Assembly: GCA_013396655.1 (NCBI GenBank)
Contig: WBMV01003337.1
Span: forward strand, 92,991 to 156,990
Reading direction: 5' to 3'
DNA: 64,000 nucleotides
Source of the DNA: Campylorhamphus procurvoides
Taxonomy: Eukaryota; Chordata; Aves; Passeriformes; Dendrocolaptidae
Part shown: positions 50,880-62,995 of the stretch, piece after piece
Layout of the letters: each line of letters starts with the position of its first letter
Position numbering within the stretch: position 1 is the first letter of the stretch
Notes under the pieces: generated by a model
Seen by the model: the letters and a program-made list of their open reading frames with translations, nothing else
What the model was told of the DNA's origin: nothing
The model's database searches: none
Position numbers and translations under genes: made by a program

Positions 50880-51170
50880 CAAGTACTCGTCCGAATGCCC
50901 AGGGATCTCTTACGGGCCACCACGAGAGGGCACCAGGGGCAGCCCTTCGTGCTCTCAGTAAGTGCTGCTCTCACCCAGATCCCTGTACAGAGTTAAAGTG
51001 CCTATTTATACAGGCAGGCTAGGAATGAACGGCGAGAACCATAACAAAGCTGTTGATCTATAATTAAACGGGGCCACGTGTCAGGGATATTTCAGAGCAA
51101 TTTTTTTCCATGAACTAAAATCTGGATGGTCAGGAGCTGGGAGAAAACAATGATTTATAAATAGTGGTTC
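50880..51170. promoter_or_regulatory. Candidate cis-regulatory element (CTCF-, E-box- and MEF2-like sites)
   Basis: A small segment with more CpG than its surroundings. The 15-mer at 50920-50934 (CCACGAGAGGGCACC) agrees with the CTCF core consensus at 14 of 15 positions. CACGTG at 51075-51080 is a perfect E-box, and TTATAAATAG at 51155-51164 is a perfect MEF2 consensus. Such motifs also occur by chance, and the clustering is the only evidence. If functional it could be an insulator or enhancer near the 3' end of the RRAS2 domain. Confidence 0.35.
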
Positions 51171-52574
51171 TGAAGAAATTGATGGGAAAAGCAGGAGGAA
51201 TGCTCGCAGTCTAAAACATTAGATGCATGTTATTTAAAATATTGGACAAATTCTGAATTTCTTTATAGTTTGCCAAAATTTTAGAGTTGCCGTCTGTGTC
51301 AGGAATACAGGAGGCCAAGCAAAAATGAGTAATATTTGTGTATCATTAGTAACATGTACAATTTGCAGTTGGAAAGTTATGTGTAAACACTTCATGTTGA
51401 GCTAAATAATGTGTCTACATGATGATTACTGTTAGCATGACAAAAACGTAGTCTCTCTCATCTAGGCACCAGTGCTGGCCTTTTCTGAGGAGTGGGGAAA
51501 TGGCTTGACCGTGGTGCTGGCCTTTGAAAGTGAATCAGTGTTGTAATGCCTTTCTCCTTCATACTGCAGTTTTAAGGCAACATCTGCTGTGACTTTCAAA
51601 CAGAGTAAAGTTCATGTATGCTCTAGTGTTCCTTCTGCAAACTCTAAACTCTGCCAGTCCTTCATTGCCTCTCAGAAGAATGTCTACTCGTCTGACTGTA
51701 AAAGGCATTCTGTCCTCTCTTGCCTCATGACTATGATGTTCTTTGTCCTGAGATTATTATTATTTGAAAATAATCAAGTGCCTTAATGCAAGTATGGAGT
51801 ACCACCCTGGCCCTGTGAGCTGATGCTGCTGCCTACAGTCATCCCTCTGGTGCAAAAGGCTAATTTTTGGTCATTCTGAGGGCTGCAGTTTCAAGGCTTT
51901 GTGTTTGCTGTGACTTTGTGTTCCTACCTAGCACTAGTTTGAAAGCATCCATTCAGCCATTTGTATTTCTGTGAAATAGAAAGGAATACCTTTTAAATTC
52001 TGAATGTTTTGGTGCCTTTTTTTTTTGTCTTGTGGATTCCTATTGTGTAAGCTGTGCAGTGAAGTTGCTCACTTCTCTACTCCAGTTGCCTTTTTAAACT
52101 GATCATCTTAATTTCTTGACTTTTTTTCCGTATTTAAAAGGCAGTGGGACGTCTCCTGTTTATCTTACTCTTGAACAGCCAGCTTGAGATTATTCAGTTC
52201 CACATTACAACAGCCAGCTTCATGATACTGTTGGCACCTGCCAGGATCTAATACCACATTTTGCTGGCTTTGTAAGGTGTGTGGGAAGGTATCTGTCACT
52301 GCCAAGTTCAAAGGTCTGGGCTCCACCACTTCTGTCAGGAGGTGTACTGTAAGGATTTCTTCTCAACAGTATTACTTGTACTGTCTTTGAAGGGCTCTGG
52401 ATGTGCCAATGTGGAATACACACCTGTTTCCCACTTGTAGTACTAGAGCAATCCCTTAGAACTACTATTTGACTTCTTCATATTACCAGGACCGAATCTG
52501 ACTTACTCCTCCAGACTATTCCTCAGGCTATTCCAGACAATTCCCCTCTGTTTTTCTTTCAAGAATTAGGTATG

Positions 52575-53560
52575 ATTTGTTGGACAAGGAAAATGGGGAA
52601 CTGTTACTGGGTGATTTAGTGACAATGGACACAGTACCCAGAGCCTTAAATGCCTCTTGACCAACCAGGTTTCCCAGGTTCATGTGAGAAGGTAGAATGA
52701 GGAGAAGAGCCCCGAGCAGTGGATGAATCTCGAGGCAGTGATTACTTTGGAGGGCTCAACCCATACAAAATCACAGAACCTGATGGGCTTCATCCAGGAT
52801 GGTGAGAGAACCCGCTGCTGCCATCACAAGGCTGCTGAGACATCTTTCCTAACCATCTTTAATGGAGATCAGGGAAATTCCTGGTGACTGGAGGAAACCA
52901 AGTGTTGCACCCCTCTTCAAGCAAGGCCTGGAGAGCAATGTAGGGAACTCCAGGGAGTCAGTCTCACATCTGTGCTTGGAAAGTTATCAGCAAGTCCTTC
53001 AGGAACATGTTTCTGGGCCCATAAAAGAGAAGTCACTGGCAATGGTCCTCATGAATATATGAATTTACTGGAGTCAGTCATACCTGACCACCAGGGTAGC
53101 CTTCTGTGATAAAGTGACCGAGTTTGTGGACAGGAGGAGAGAAGTGTATGTTTTTTACCTCAACTCAGCAAGGCTTTCACCACTTTCTCCCCACATATTT
53201 TTGTATCAAGTTGGGGATGTTGTGGACTGGGTGGATGGACAACCAGATGGGTAAAGCACTGACTGGTGGTTTGGGCTCAGAGGTAGTGGTTGGCCTCCGT
53301 GGGTAATGGACTGGCTGCCAGGTAGAGTGTGGTGATCCAAAGTAGACAACTAAGCACACTCATCATGTTTGCAGTTGACACCAAGTTGGGAAGAACCAGT
53401 TGGTAAACTTGGGTATGGAGCTGCTTGAGGAATGGGTCAACAGGAGACCATGGAATTTTACAAGAGCAAAGGCAAAGCCCCTCTTAAACCCAGAGTTTTT
53501 AGTTAAAGCAGCTTAGAGCTCCAGCAGAGCGAAGTGCCTGTGATGAACTTGGGGGGCAAG
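52575..53560 (+). mobile_element. Decayed CR1 LINE ORF2 fragment (reverse transcriptase part)
   Basis: Diverged but recognisable in order: a segment like GGGAACTG-GGTGA-TTAG, CTCAACCCATACAAA, a GACCTGATGGG-like stretch, GATCAGGGAAATTCCTGGTGACTGGA, a segment matching the NYRPVSL region, one corresponding to the LDFSKAFD motif (CTCAACTCAGCAAGGCTTTC near 53160-53178), and finally TTTGCAGTTGACACCAAG near 53369, where the catalytic FADD motif reads FAVD. The region for the usual VPQGS-type motif between the last two appears deleted. Stops and frameshifts are frequent, so it is inactive. End points are approximate. Confidence 0.8.
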
Positions 53561-54709
53561 TTTGCACTTGGGCATGCCAGGAAGAATGAGGCTGCACGGA
53601 ACCATTGTGGCTGCCAGGGCATGCCAGGCTTGCATTGCTGGTTCCAGTAAATCAGAGGTCCAGAAAGAGGAACCTAGCAACTTGGAGCAGTAGCTTGTGC
53701 AGCTGATGTGTTTTAGGGGGATAATCAGGTACTTCTGTTATATTTTTGAATGTGTAAATGTTACTTCCCATTACACAGAAGTTGTTGTTTCTAAGCAAGA
53801 AGTATCTTGTTGAGCAGGATGACAAGGAGACAAACGGTGAAGTCTTCCAGCTCAGGCTCAGATGTTTTAAGTGGACCATGAAACAGGTGGTGTGTCTTGT
53901 GTGCAGAAGGACAAGGTGCTTTGGGCTTTAATTATGGGCTGCTGCCTGTGGATGAGAAATCAATACGTTGCAAGGCTTGCAGTTTAGTTTCCAACTGGTC
54001 ACCTGCCAAATGATTCTGCTACTTTACTACCCACGTGTGGATGCTCTGAAATAATGCCCTGCACAATGGAGATCTCTGCTATGGTTTTGTGGTCTAGTGA
54101 AGGATTTTGCAGTTCAAAGCTCTTCTCAGTCAGAGTAGGATCAAGTGACATTTTTCCATATCTGGAAATTATTAATTTCAGAACAACATTAAAAAGCTGG
54201 AAAGTGAAACTGGAGTGTATTTGTGTTCCAGGGTGAGATCTGCCTCTGTTTCTCACAAGTCCCCTGAGACGTGGTAGGGCTGACAGATGCAAGCAGATTT
54301 GTTGATACCTTTTTGCCTGCTCTACTGAGAATGAATTCTTTTTCCCCTTTGAGATGTGGGGGCCACCTAATTTTTGGCTTGTGTTGCTATTCTGAGGTGA
54401 CATTTTCCAGCAGAGGGGACAGCCTGAAGTACGTGGACATGTCTTTGGATTTCACTGTAAAAAATTAACTTTTTTATATTTCTTATGTACTTAATGTTCT
54501 ATTTTCCTAAAGTAAGCCCAATTTCCCATGACATTTAAACAACAGTAACTTGTTTTGTAAGCTTAAAAAATAATTTTAAAAAGTAAATTGACTAAATTAT
54601 TTTTCTTTCCCTCTCTCCCCCTCCAGATTCTGATCTATAAGGCCTGAGGAGCCCTGTTTTAATGCTTTTGGTACTGAGTTTCTTCTCTAGCAAAATGTAC
54701 AGTTGCTTT
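53561..54709. other. Intergenic sequence between two CR1 pieces
   Basis: No clear CR1 similarity seen and no gene recognised. It may hold further decayed CR1 sequence, because both flanking pieces are in the same orientation. Confidence 0.4.
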
Positions 54710-54930
54710 ATGGAAGAAATTCTTTACTGTGAGGGTGATGGGACAGTGCAACAGGTTGCCCAGGGAAGTTGTGGATGCCCCTTCCCCTGGCAGTGTTCAA
54801 GGCCGGGTTGGATGGAGGTCTGAGCAACCTGGTCTAGTAGGAGGTGTCCCTGCCCGCAGCAGAAGTGTTGGAACTTGATAGTCTTTGAGGTCCCTTCCAA
54901 CCCAAACCATTCTGTGATTCTATTCTATAG
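54710..54930 (+). mobile_element. CR1 LINE 3' end, plus orientation
   Basis: Classic avian CR1 tail in order: ATTCTTTACTGTGAGGGTG, GCAACAGGTTGCCCAGGGAA, TGTTCAAGGCCGGGTTGGAT, GCAACCTGGTCTAGTAGGAG, GAGGTCCCTTCCAACCCAAA and the terminal ATTCTGTGATTCTATTCTAT microsatellite. It is much better preserved than the other copies in the window, so it is a younger, 5'-truncated insertion. Confidence 0.95.
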
Positions 54931-56732
54931 TTAAAAATCCCTGTGTTAGAAGCCAATTAATGTCTGTCCTTGTTACTGTGTGACTTTAAGGACAGGGCTG
55001 CCTGGCTAGCTACTTATCCACTGTCTGTGATAGCTACAGAAATCTGCAGGGGCATCAGTATTGTGTTTGAGGACACAACCAAACAAGACATTAACAGTTT
55101 GGTTCTGGATGCTGAAGCTGGCAGGAGCCATGGAGGAACAGGATGGGGAAAGATGCAGGGCAGGAATTTAAAACACCTTTAGTAAGACCTGGTTCTGTAC
55201 TGGGGCCAATGCTCTTGCTCCTGGAGGACCCTGTGGTTTGAAGGGCAGTCCAACTGTCAGTGTCCCACAGGATGGATGGAGGCAGGCAGGGCAGAGCACC
55301 AACATCTGCCCTTGCTATAGACTGTCCTTTGGTCTTAACCTCACCATTGCTGTGGGTGCTCCATGACCACTTCTCTCCTTACCTGGAGCTCTGTCCCAGC
55401 AGTGGGAATGTTATCCAGTTGAATTCTTCTGGAGGATGGTGTGCAGGAGGCCAGCACTGTCTGTGAGCTTGCTGGGGAGCACTTGGCACCTATGGGAGCT
55501 CAGGAGGTTGAGGGACAGAGCAGGGGACAGCATGGGCACAGTGCTGGGCAGGGTCAGCTGAGAGCAGCATGTCCCTGGGCCTCTGCTCTATTACAGATGT
55601 AGCTGCTGAAGGCACACTTCTCAGACTGTAATGAAGTCATTATGCTTTTCTGGTGCTTGGAGTTTTACTTCTGTGCTTTGCTAGAAGATGTGGATTATTG
55701 TAGGCACAGTCACTGTTTTGTCTAAGCTTCTTCAAAATATATATATTAAAAAAGATTACTGTGGTTTTGTTGAACCTAAATTTCTGTTAGTAAAACTAGG
55801 AACAGGCAAAAGGATGGCAGTCCAGAAGCAAAAATGCAATATAAAAATCCCCAGCAGATGGGGACTCGAATTGGTTTTGGGCTTTCTTTTTGTTTGGTTG
55901 ATTGGTTTGTTTTCTTTGCTTTAATGAAGGACAAAGATAACTTTCAGTCCTCTAAAGCTCAGGAATGATTCCTTCACAATGTATTTCTGGAGCTGAAGCA
56001 TCTGATACAGCTGCTGGATCTGAGTTGTGTTTTGGGGTCTTGCATTACTCGCCTGGTTTGCGCTGCCTTCCCAGATGGTGTGCCCATGTACAGTCCAGTG
56101 GTGTGGGGGCCTCATAACTAATAGAAACAAAACTTTGTGAAATACAAAGCCCCTGTGCAGCAAACAGTTCTGGGTAGATGCACTGGGTTGGATTCTGTGT
56201 CTTTTCCCAAAGAGCAGCGCTGCCAGCTGACTCCTGGGGGGCTTCAGGGCTGACAGAAGCTGCTGCAGCCTGAGGAAAGAATTGGGAGGCTGCTACTGTC
56301 CCAAAGGAGGGGGTTGAATGGAGCATCAGTGTCCAGAGCTCCTTTGGACCTTCTTTAACACAAAGGAAGTACCAAATGGTCAAAGCAATTTTTATATTTG
56401 GATTTTTTATTAATAGAGCAATACCTCATGGAAGGCCACTATGCTGATCCATCAGCACAGATTCATGTTTTATGTACCACTATTTCTGTACATGTGGGAA
56501 ATCAGAAAATAATTCAGAGATGAGTAGAGGAAGAAAAGAGCTAATGAGCTACTAAGAGATTGCCTTAGCAGTTAGCACTGTACAGATGGATGAAACCAGC
56601 ACGCTGTCCTTTCAGTATTATGATCCATGAAGAAGACAGAGCTTGCTAAAAAATACAGATCAGTGCCCACGCTGCTATGGACTTTGTCTGGTTTAGTAAT
56701 TATAGTATTTTCTATGGATTAAATATAGCATG

Positions 56733-56750
56733 CATATATATACATATATA
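56733..56750. repeat. CATATA-type microsatellite
   Basis: Short alternating purine-pyrimidine tract (CATATATATACATATATA) in intergenic sequence. Confidence 0.7.
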
Positions 56751-59700
56751 GTAAACATAGTATTTTCTGATTACTTAAAAAGAAGGAAGAGGTTGAGCTC
56801 TCTTGAGTGCAGTGCCAGTTCCTTTAAAACCATGAATGGCATAGTCAGGTTTCTAAACACTTCCAGGCAGAAGATTATCAGGGGATTGGGTCATCCTGTG
56901 ACTTTGTAGGACTTTGAGAACATTGCAGTGTGTGGGGGTTGCAACAGGTCTCAGAAGGCTGCAGGCAGTGGGGGTGTCTCCTGGGATTTCTTGGTGTTAG
57001 GAAAGATGTGCTGCTTCAGGTTCCTTTCTGCAAGATGTAAATAGTGATGCTGGCTTCTTTGTGAAATGCCTGGAGACTGACAAATAAAGTTGTTTATTAT
57101 ATTGGGAACAGAGCAAAACTATAATGGCTCTTGGAGGGAATTTTTAGAAGCTGCATTATCCTTTGAAAGGAAGATGAAATACAGAATTATGCCAGATGCT
57201 CTTAAGGATGTAAATATCCTCTTTTTTTCAGACAAAATTGTTAAGCCCAACTTTCATGAGCTTTACTTTGGCAGAGTAATATGAGGGCATGTGGAAAAGC
57301 AAACAGGCGCATTCCTCCTTCCCTAGTTCCCTCACATAAAACATTGTCATCCAAGGCCCTGGCTTATGAGTCCCCAGCCCAAGTGCCAGGTGGTCTGGAG
57401 TCGCCACTGCTCGTGCCATTGGTGCATATTTCTCCTCATTTTAACTAACCTCTTTGGCAGCCCAGGCGCTTTTGTGCTGTTGTCATCTGCTGTGGTAGGA
57501 TATATTGTACCTTGTAGCCTGTCTGCTAATTTATTTTTCCCTTTAAAACTGGGGATTTTTTTGCAGGCATCTCATGCTTCTTGTAAGGCAACAGAGCCTT
57601 TGTGAGGATGCAGGCTCTGTGGTGCAGTTTCTGCATCCATGGGCACGCATAGCATCTCGCATTGCTCCTGGTCAAGTACCTGCAGGAACAGCAAGCAGTG
57701 ACAAGGAATAGTCAAGATTTTTAATTCCTGAATTTGTCCTGAGCAGGTGTGAGTAGCTTTGAGGCTCTGCTCACTTGCTTTATGGACCTCACTCAGGGAT
57801 GCACTTAAGGCCCAGAAGGTTGTTGTATTTGGGCTCAGGTATAAGCTTAAATGAGGACCAGATATTTGTTCTGCAGGGGAATGCACACATCTGCCAGGCG
57901 TGAAAGGGTTTGTAACTGATTTTTCTTGAGGTTTTCCTGTAGCTGTCCTAAAACGTGTCTGATTATTGAAGGAAAGCATGCATGTTTTGCTCAAGCCAGC
58001 CTGATTCTGGAGCTGACATGTAGGCTGGGTTGCAGTAGTCTCCTGGTAATTAATGAATTGACATCTCTGGCACTGTCCCCCTGGCAGCCTGCTGGAGGCA
58101 GCGAGTGTCTCATCATGTAGTGGTGGTTTTCTGAAAAAGCCCCCTCTTAGAACGGTGGTTAGGGGACCAGGTCTCCTGTGTCTTCACTCTCTGCTCATCC
58201 CCTCCTCACCTGGAGATTGGCTGGCCAGAGGTTGAACTGGGGCAGCCCCTCAGAAGGAGGAGAGGAGGAATTTTGTGTAGGAGCAGGGAAAGGGCATTAG
58301 TGCCCCACTGCCCCAGTGCAGGTCCTCGCCTTAGGGCACCGTCTGCAGACCAGGGAGCATCGTCCTCTCCAGGGAGAGGAGCCCCGAGGTCTTGGAGAAA
58401 TCCTTGCTTGCGTAAGCACTAATTAACACTACTGAAGGACTAGTAATCTCATTGAGGAATTGTTTGGGGTGGTGGCTGGAAAAGGTCCTGAGCAGTATTG
58501 GTGATACAAAGGTTGATCCTGGTGATTCCATCCATGGTGGTGCTGAGGCTTTGCAGCAGGAAAGCTGATGCCATAGACTGCTCTGGTCAGTGCCTTTGTG
58601 GCTGGACAGATGTAGAAACCTGTCTGTGTCTCTACAGAGATCAGTTCTGGACTGTAATGAAGGGACAGATTCTGCACCACAGACACCCAATGATGATTGG
58701 TCGCAAACATGTTTTGCTGGGAAAATTAGTCTGGACATGTCAAAATGTGCACTTAGACCTCAGAGTATTTCTAGAATACCTAATCTGAAGTAATTCTTTG
58801 TAGGGTTCTTGACTTCCCACTGTTAAACCTGTTATGCTCCATCCAGGGACTCAGCAGGTAGTTAGTTACTTGTTTGCATCAGGATATGTGCCAGCATGGA
58901 AATGCAGGAACACCCTGTTTGCTTCAGACCTACTGCCAGTTTAATTTCTGTGGTATTTCAGCAGCTCAAGCCAATATTCCAGATCATTTTCATGTTGGTG
59001 ATGAGGTCATTTGCCATATACTAAACACCTGAAAAAGAAGTAGGTTTTGTGTTTTCCAGTCTTTCCCCCAGCTGGCACTGGGATGGGTGCTCTGTGGGGC
59101 AGCCTCACACCACTTTCAAGAAGAAATGAAATCCTATTACTTCTCTGGCATTCATATATTGTAACCCAGAAGCCTAGCCTCTTGCTTCCCCCAGATTAAA
59201 CAAGCTTGCTTTGAGGTGTCCCTGTGTCTGCAGTGGTCAGAGAGAATCTCTGAAAACAGGGTGCAGATGTGATTCATTTTGGATGTGTGCAGATGTGGCT
59301 GTGCACAAACACGAGGTGACGTGCCTGGAAGCCCTGGGAGCAGAACAGAATGAATGGCAAGAAAACTATTTCTCTTTCTGACTGAGTTCCAGTGTGGATC
59401 TCATTTGTGTCGCTTCACCTTCCAGAAGCTTATGGGTTCCCCACTGAAGCCTTTTTGAAAATTTCAAGTTCAAAGTAATACCATCAGCAATGAGGTCAGA
59501 AGTGGAGCTGGGAGACTTGCAGAAGAGAGCCACAGCCCAGCAGCAGGAGCTGGAGGTAATCAAAATGAATCACAGTCACAGGCTTCACTGTCAGTCATTT
59601 GTGTTTGTTTTGAATTAGTGAAACAAGAATTGAGAATTTCTTGAACAGAAGGGTTGGGAGATTTTTGCAGTCAAAGAGTTTGTCAGTTACATGCAGGGAG

Positions 59701-61837
59701 CAGGGAGGCATTTGTGTCCTAGGGGGCTACATCTGCTATTCAGAGTATTTTTCTGAGGAACCTGAAACCATTGTTTACCTGTGGTGGAGCAGTGGAGACC
59801 ACACTTAGTTTTACTCTGGAGCACTTGTTCTCCAAGAATGTGTGAAGGGGTCTCCCAAGGCAGACACAGGCAAGTTCTGCAAGCACTGCTCTGCTGACAT
59901 GGTACTCTGTTTTTATGTGGGGTTTTGGTTTTGGTGTGTTACCCATCTGGAGAGGCTGTGTTTGCCATGAGGTTTAGCAGGGTCAACCCAAAGCCCACCT
60001 GCCTCAGCATGCTGGGAAAAGACATCTATGGGTATATGGCTGTGTTTGCCCTCTCTCAGTATGAACCACCATGGTTGATGTTCTCCTGCTCAATGCTTTG
60101 GTCCAGGATGAGTGAGAAGGAGCCTGAGGTGCCAGCAAGCTACGCTTCAGGTGAGGCATGTGAAAAGAAGAGCCCATACTCCCACAGCCCACCTGTGCTC
60201 CTTGCTTTCATTGATGTGCCTTGCATATGTTTCTGACAGAGGCTTCTCTGGGATGTAGGGGCTCATCAGGGTGGTTTTTCAGCTGCTCCCCTGTGGAGAA
60301 TGTTGACCTGAGTAATCCAACAGGCAAGTAAATGGTCAGGTTCTGGTTTGCCTATTTGACGTTTCCTCAGTGTGAGCAGAGCAGGTAGGTGGGGGCGATG
60401 GGCTGTGAGTAACTCCCTGCTTTTCAGATCATCCATTTCATCCAGGTAACTCAATGTGGATTATAAAGAAGATAAATGGGAATGCGCTGTCTGTACATAA
60501 CAGCATCTGTAACAGAGGTCAGGATGACAAACTCACAGGGTGTCTGCAGTCACAAGGAGCAAGGCTCAGATCTGGGCATGTTAATTGCCATTCCAAGGAA
60601 ACCTGGTTGATGTTTTCCCTATTTGAAAGATGTGTTGACATGTGTCACCCATATTCAGGAAGGGTTTGATTTGGATTAAAACTGCTACATGAATAAAGCT
60701 ATTAGGCTGGTTCTGCAGATTCTGACACAAAGAGATGAAGGATTTGGCCCATTCAACCTCTGAAAATAAAGACCATATATTAAAAGATTGATGCCATGTA
60801 TTCATTTACTTGAACTAAAGTAGCTGAGTGGTGCATGAGCAAGTGGGTAACAGATGTCCATGAACACCTTTGAGCTAGGAATGGGAAGCCTTTGTCTGTT
60901 GGCAAGGTGGAGCTCTATGAGCTTTTCACTATCAGCCTCTGGACCTTCAGCCTCAAACCACTCATCAGATACAGTTGTTTGTGAGATAAGGGACTGGGCC
61001 TGATTTACCCAAGTCCCTTTCAGTCCTTATTTATGTATGCTTGCAGTTTTTAGTAATTTCTCCTGAGAGATTTCACATGTAGGACCTGGGAGTATGTACT
61101 GCTTAAGACCAGTGCTGGGCACCTGGTTGGCCAAGCAGTGAGGGAACCAGCCAGCAGATGCTCACACAGGTCAAAGTAGCTGAGACTGGCTGGGAAAGGT
61201 TTGAGAGCAGTCTCCCTACCCTCCATGTGGGTATGTAGGGATGCTGGGTCACCCTGGGGCTGACTGTGCTGACCTGGCACTGATTCTGGCAGCAGCTGTC
61301 TTGGTTGAGATGTAGTCAGGTTCTCTGGACACTCCCCTACGCCTGTGATGTTATGGGAGATTGAGAAGGGATAACTCCTTAAATCAGGAGTGAAGTGGTG
61401 TCCTGGGGCCACGAGCGGTGCACAGTGCCCTGAGCAGAGCTGTGCACCATGAGATCTGGGCAGTTCTCAGCCAGCCTATTCAGAAACAAACCTGTGTCTT
61501 TCTACACCTGACTCTGCAGACACCCTTGTCCTGGGACTGTGTTCTGAGCATCATCAGTTGCTCTTTGGTAGGACCTGTGAAGGATGTCCTGTGCAGAGGG
61601 TCATGATCCTGATACTGGGCAGCCATGCAAACTTCAGAATTGTGTGACACCTGGAAGCTGAGAGCAGGAAAATGTTTTAAGAATAGATGCAAGAAACCAC
61701 TGCACAAGACAGAGCTGTAATAACGCCCCTTGAAAAGGCAGAGGTGCTGGGCAAACTCTGTTGAACTTTCTTTTCATGAAAAAAGGAAAACCACAAGTTA
61801 ATTTGAAGGAAGTTTTTTTGTTGCTGTTGGTTTGGGG

Positions 61838-61857
61838 TTTGTTTGTTTGTTTGTTTT
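61838..61857. repeat. (GTTT)n microsatellite
   Basis: About five tandem GTTT units at the end of a T/G-rich stretch. Read on the minus strand it is an AAAC-type tract. Confidence 0.75.
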
Positions 61858-62279
61858 GCAAAGTGATTCAGTCTGAACTTAGTGTTGCACAGTCCCCTCA
61901 TATTGTGGTATCAGGACTAATTGGGACATACTCACTGAGCAAGAAAGATCTGATTCCCACCAGTGGGCAGGTGTGGGTACCTGGGAGCACCGCAGCCCCC
62001 GTGCTGTCTGCAGCTGGCAGAGGTGAGAAATAAGAGACCCACAGCTCCTCTGCACAAGTGCTGGCACTGAACATTGCTGGTCGCCACCAGGGACACAAGA
62101 GCAGGAGCCACGAAGTGTGGTTTGGCTTTTGGTCCTCCCAAGACCTGCACTCAGAGCAGTGTCGAGGCTGGAGGGCTGTCTGGGGCAAGCTGGGGCCGCG
62201 GGCTGTGCAAAACCAGTGACCGAAATGGGGTGTGCAAAGCATTTTTGCTGAACTCTGAGTGACCCCTGGAGCAGCCTGT

Positions 62280-62945
62280 ACACCCACCTGCCCGGCGCAG
62301 GGGCTGCAGGAGTGCTGCGGGAGGATGAGCGGCAAGGCCATGCCCCTGGAGTGGGGGATGATCCTGCAGAGGATCCTGCCCGCAGCCGGCTCCCAGCGCT
62401 GACCCCCGGGCAGGGATGGGACCCGTGTCTGCCTGGAAGAACATGCTGGCGAGACCCGGGGACCGGTGCTGGGTGGGAGACGGCTGATGTCAGAGCGATA
62501 GACCCGTATCTGTGGCAACCGGAATAAATAAATAAATAAGGCGTGTGTGCTGGAGCAGGAGGCGCACAAGCTGCTGCGCTCCTCAGCACAGCCTCGCTGA
62601 ATATCTCTTAAGCAGCTTAGTACCCTTGCTCCAGTTTATTACCTGAGCGCCTTCGTGTCTGCCGGGGGGCTGAGAGCATCCTGCCGCCAGTCCCCTGGAC
62701 ACAGACCCCAGGAGCCTCCCCCTCCCTTCATCCCTCGCTCCCTCCCTGCGCTGCCAGTGGTTTGCTCCGAGCATCCAGAGCTCGATGCGAAGCCGCTGCT
62801 CCGCGGTGAATTTTGGTCTTGCTGTGGAAGGCCGAAGGTGTCTGCCCTCATCTCCACGGCCCGCCCGTCTGCTGAAAGCTGTTCCCGTTCCAGGTCCAGC
62901 CGCCGGTGCCTGAGGGAGACGAGCGATGCTGTAGCTGAGCCGGAG
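62280..62945. promoter_or_regulatory. CpG island 16 kb downstream of RRAS2
   Basis: By hand count about 42 CpG in 670 bases at roughly 60% GC, an observed/expected ratio near 0.65. The surrounding tens of kilobases are strongly CpG-depleted. In vertebrates such islands usually mark promoters. Long open frames run across it on the minus strand (61879-62589, 62583-63188), but this is expected in GC-rich DNA and I recognise no domain. Its gene is not identified. Confidence 0.55.
62523..62539 (+). repeat. (AATA)n tract with overlapping AATAAA hexamers
   Basis: Four tandem AATA units create several overlapping AATAAA signals on the + strand, followed directly by GCGTGTGTGCTG, a GT-rich stretch of the kind found downstream of cleavage sites. 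It could be a simple repeat or the 3' end of an unannotated transcript. Confidence 0.5.
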
Positions 62946-62995
62946 ATGGATAGCAGCAACAAGAACATGTCTTACAGTAGATGGAGTTACAACAG
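62946..62995 (+). CDS. Possible unannotated first coding exon, unknown gene
   Basis: At the downstream edge of the CpG island an ATG with G at -3 and G at +4 opens a frame reading MDSSNKNMSYSRWSYN and two bases of the next codon. It then meets AACAG|GTATC at 62995/62996, an acceptable but not strong splice donor. The frame is also open upstream to 62655. I do not recognise the peptide. The island position, initiation context and donor are the only support, and any further exons would lie beyond the window. Confidence 0.25.

Larger units (their letters stand above)
47401..52574. other. Downstream intergenic sequence or extended 3'UTR
   Basis: No exon or known repeat recognised. Contains the candidate polyadenylation signal at 49392 and a CpG- and motif-bearing segment at about 50880-51170, listed separately. 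Confidence 0.5.
54931..62279. other. Intergenic sequence, no gene recognised
   Basis: Open frames up to 140 codons occur on both strands but show no recognisable domain or splice structure. Simple repeats at 56733-56750 and 61838-61857. I looked for thrombospondin-repeat exons of SPON1, which in mammals lies 3' to 3' with RRAS2, and saw none on the minus strand. Confidence 0.45.

Noticed and set aside
57572..57994. 140-codon minus-strand open frame in intergenic DNA
   Set aside because: No recognisable domain, no splice context and ordinary local composition. It is consistent with a chance frame.
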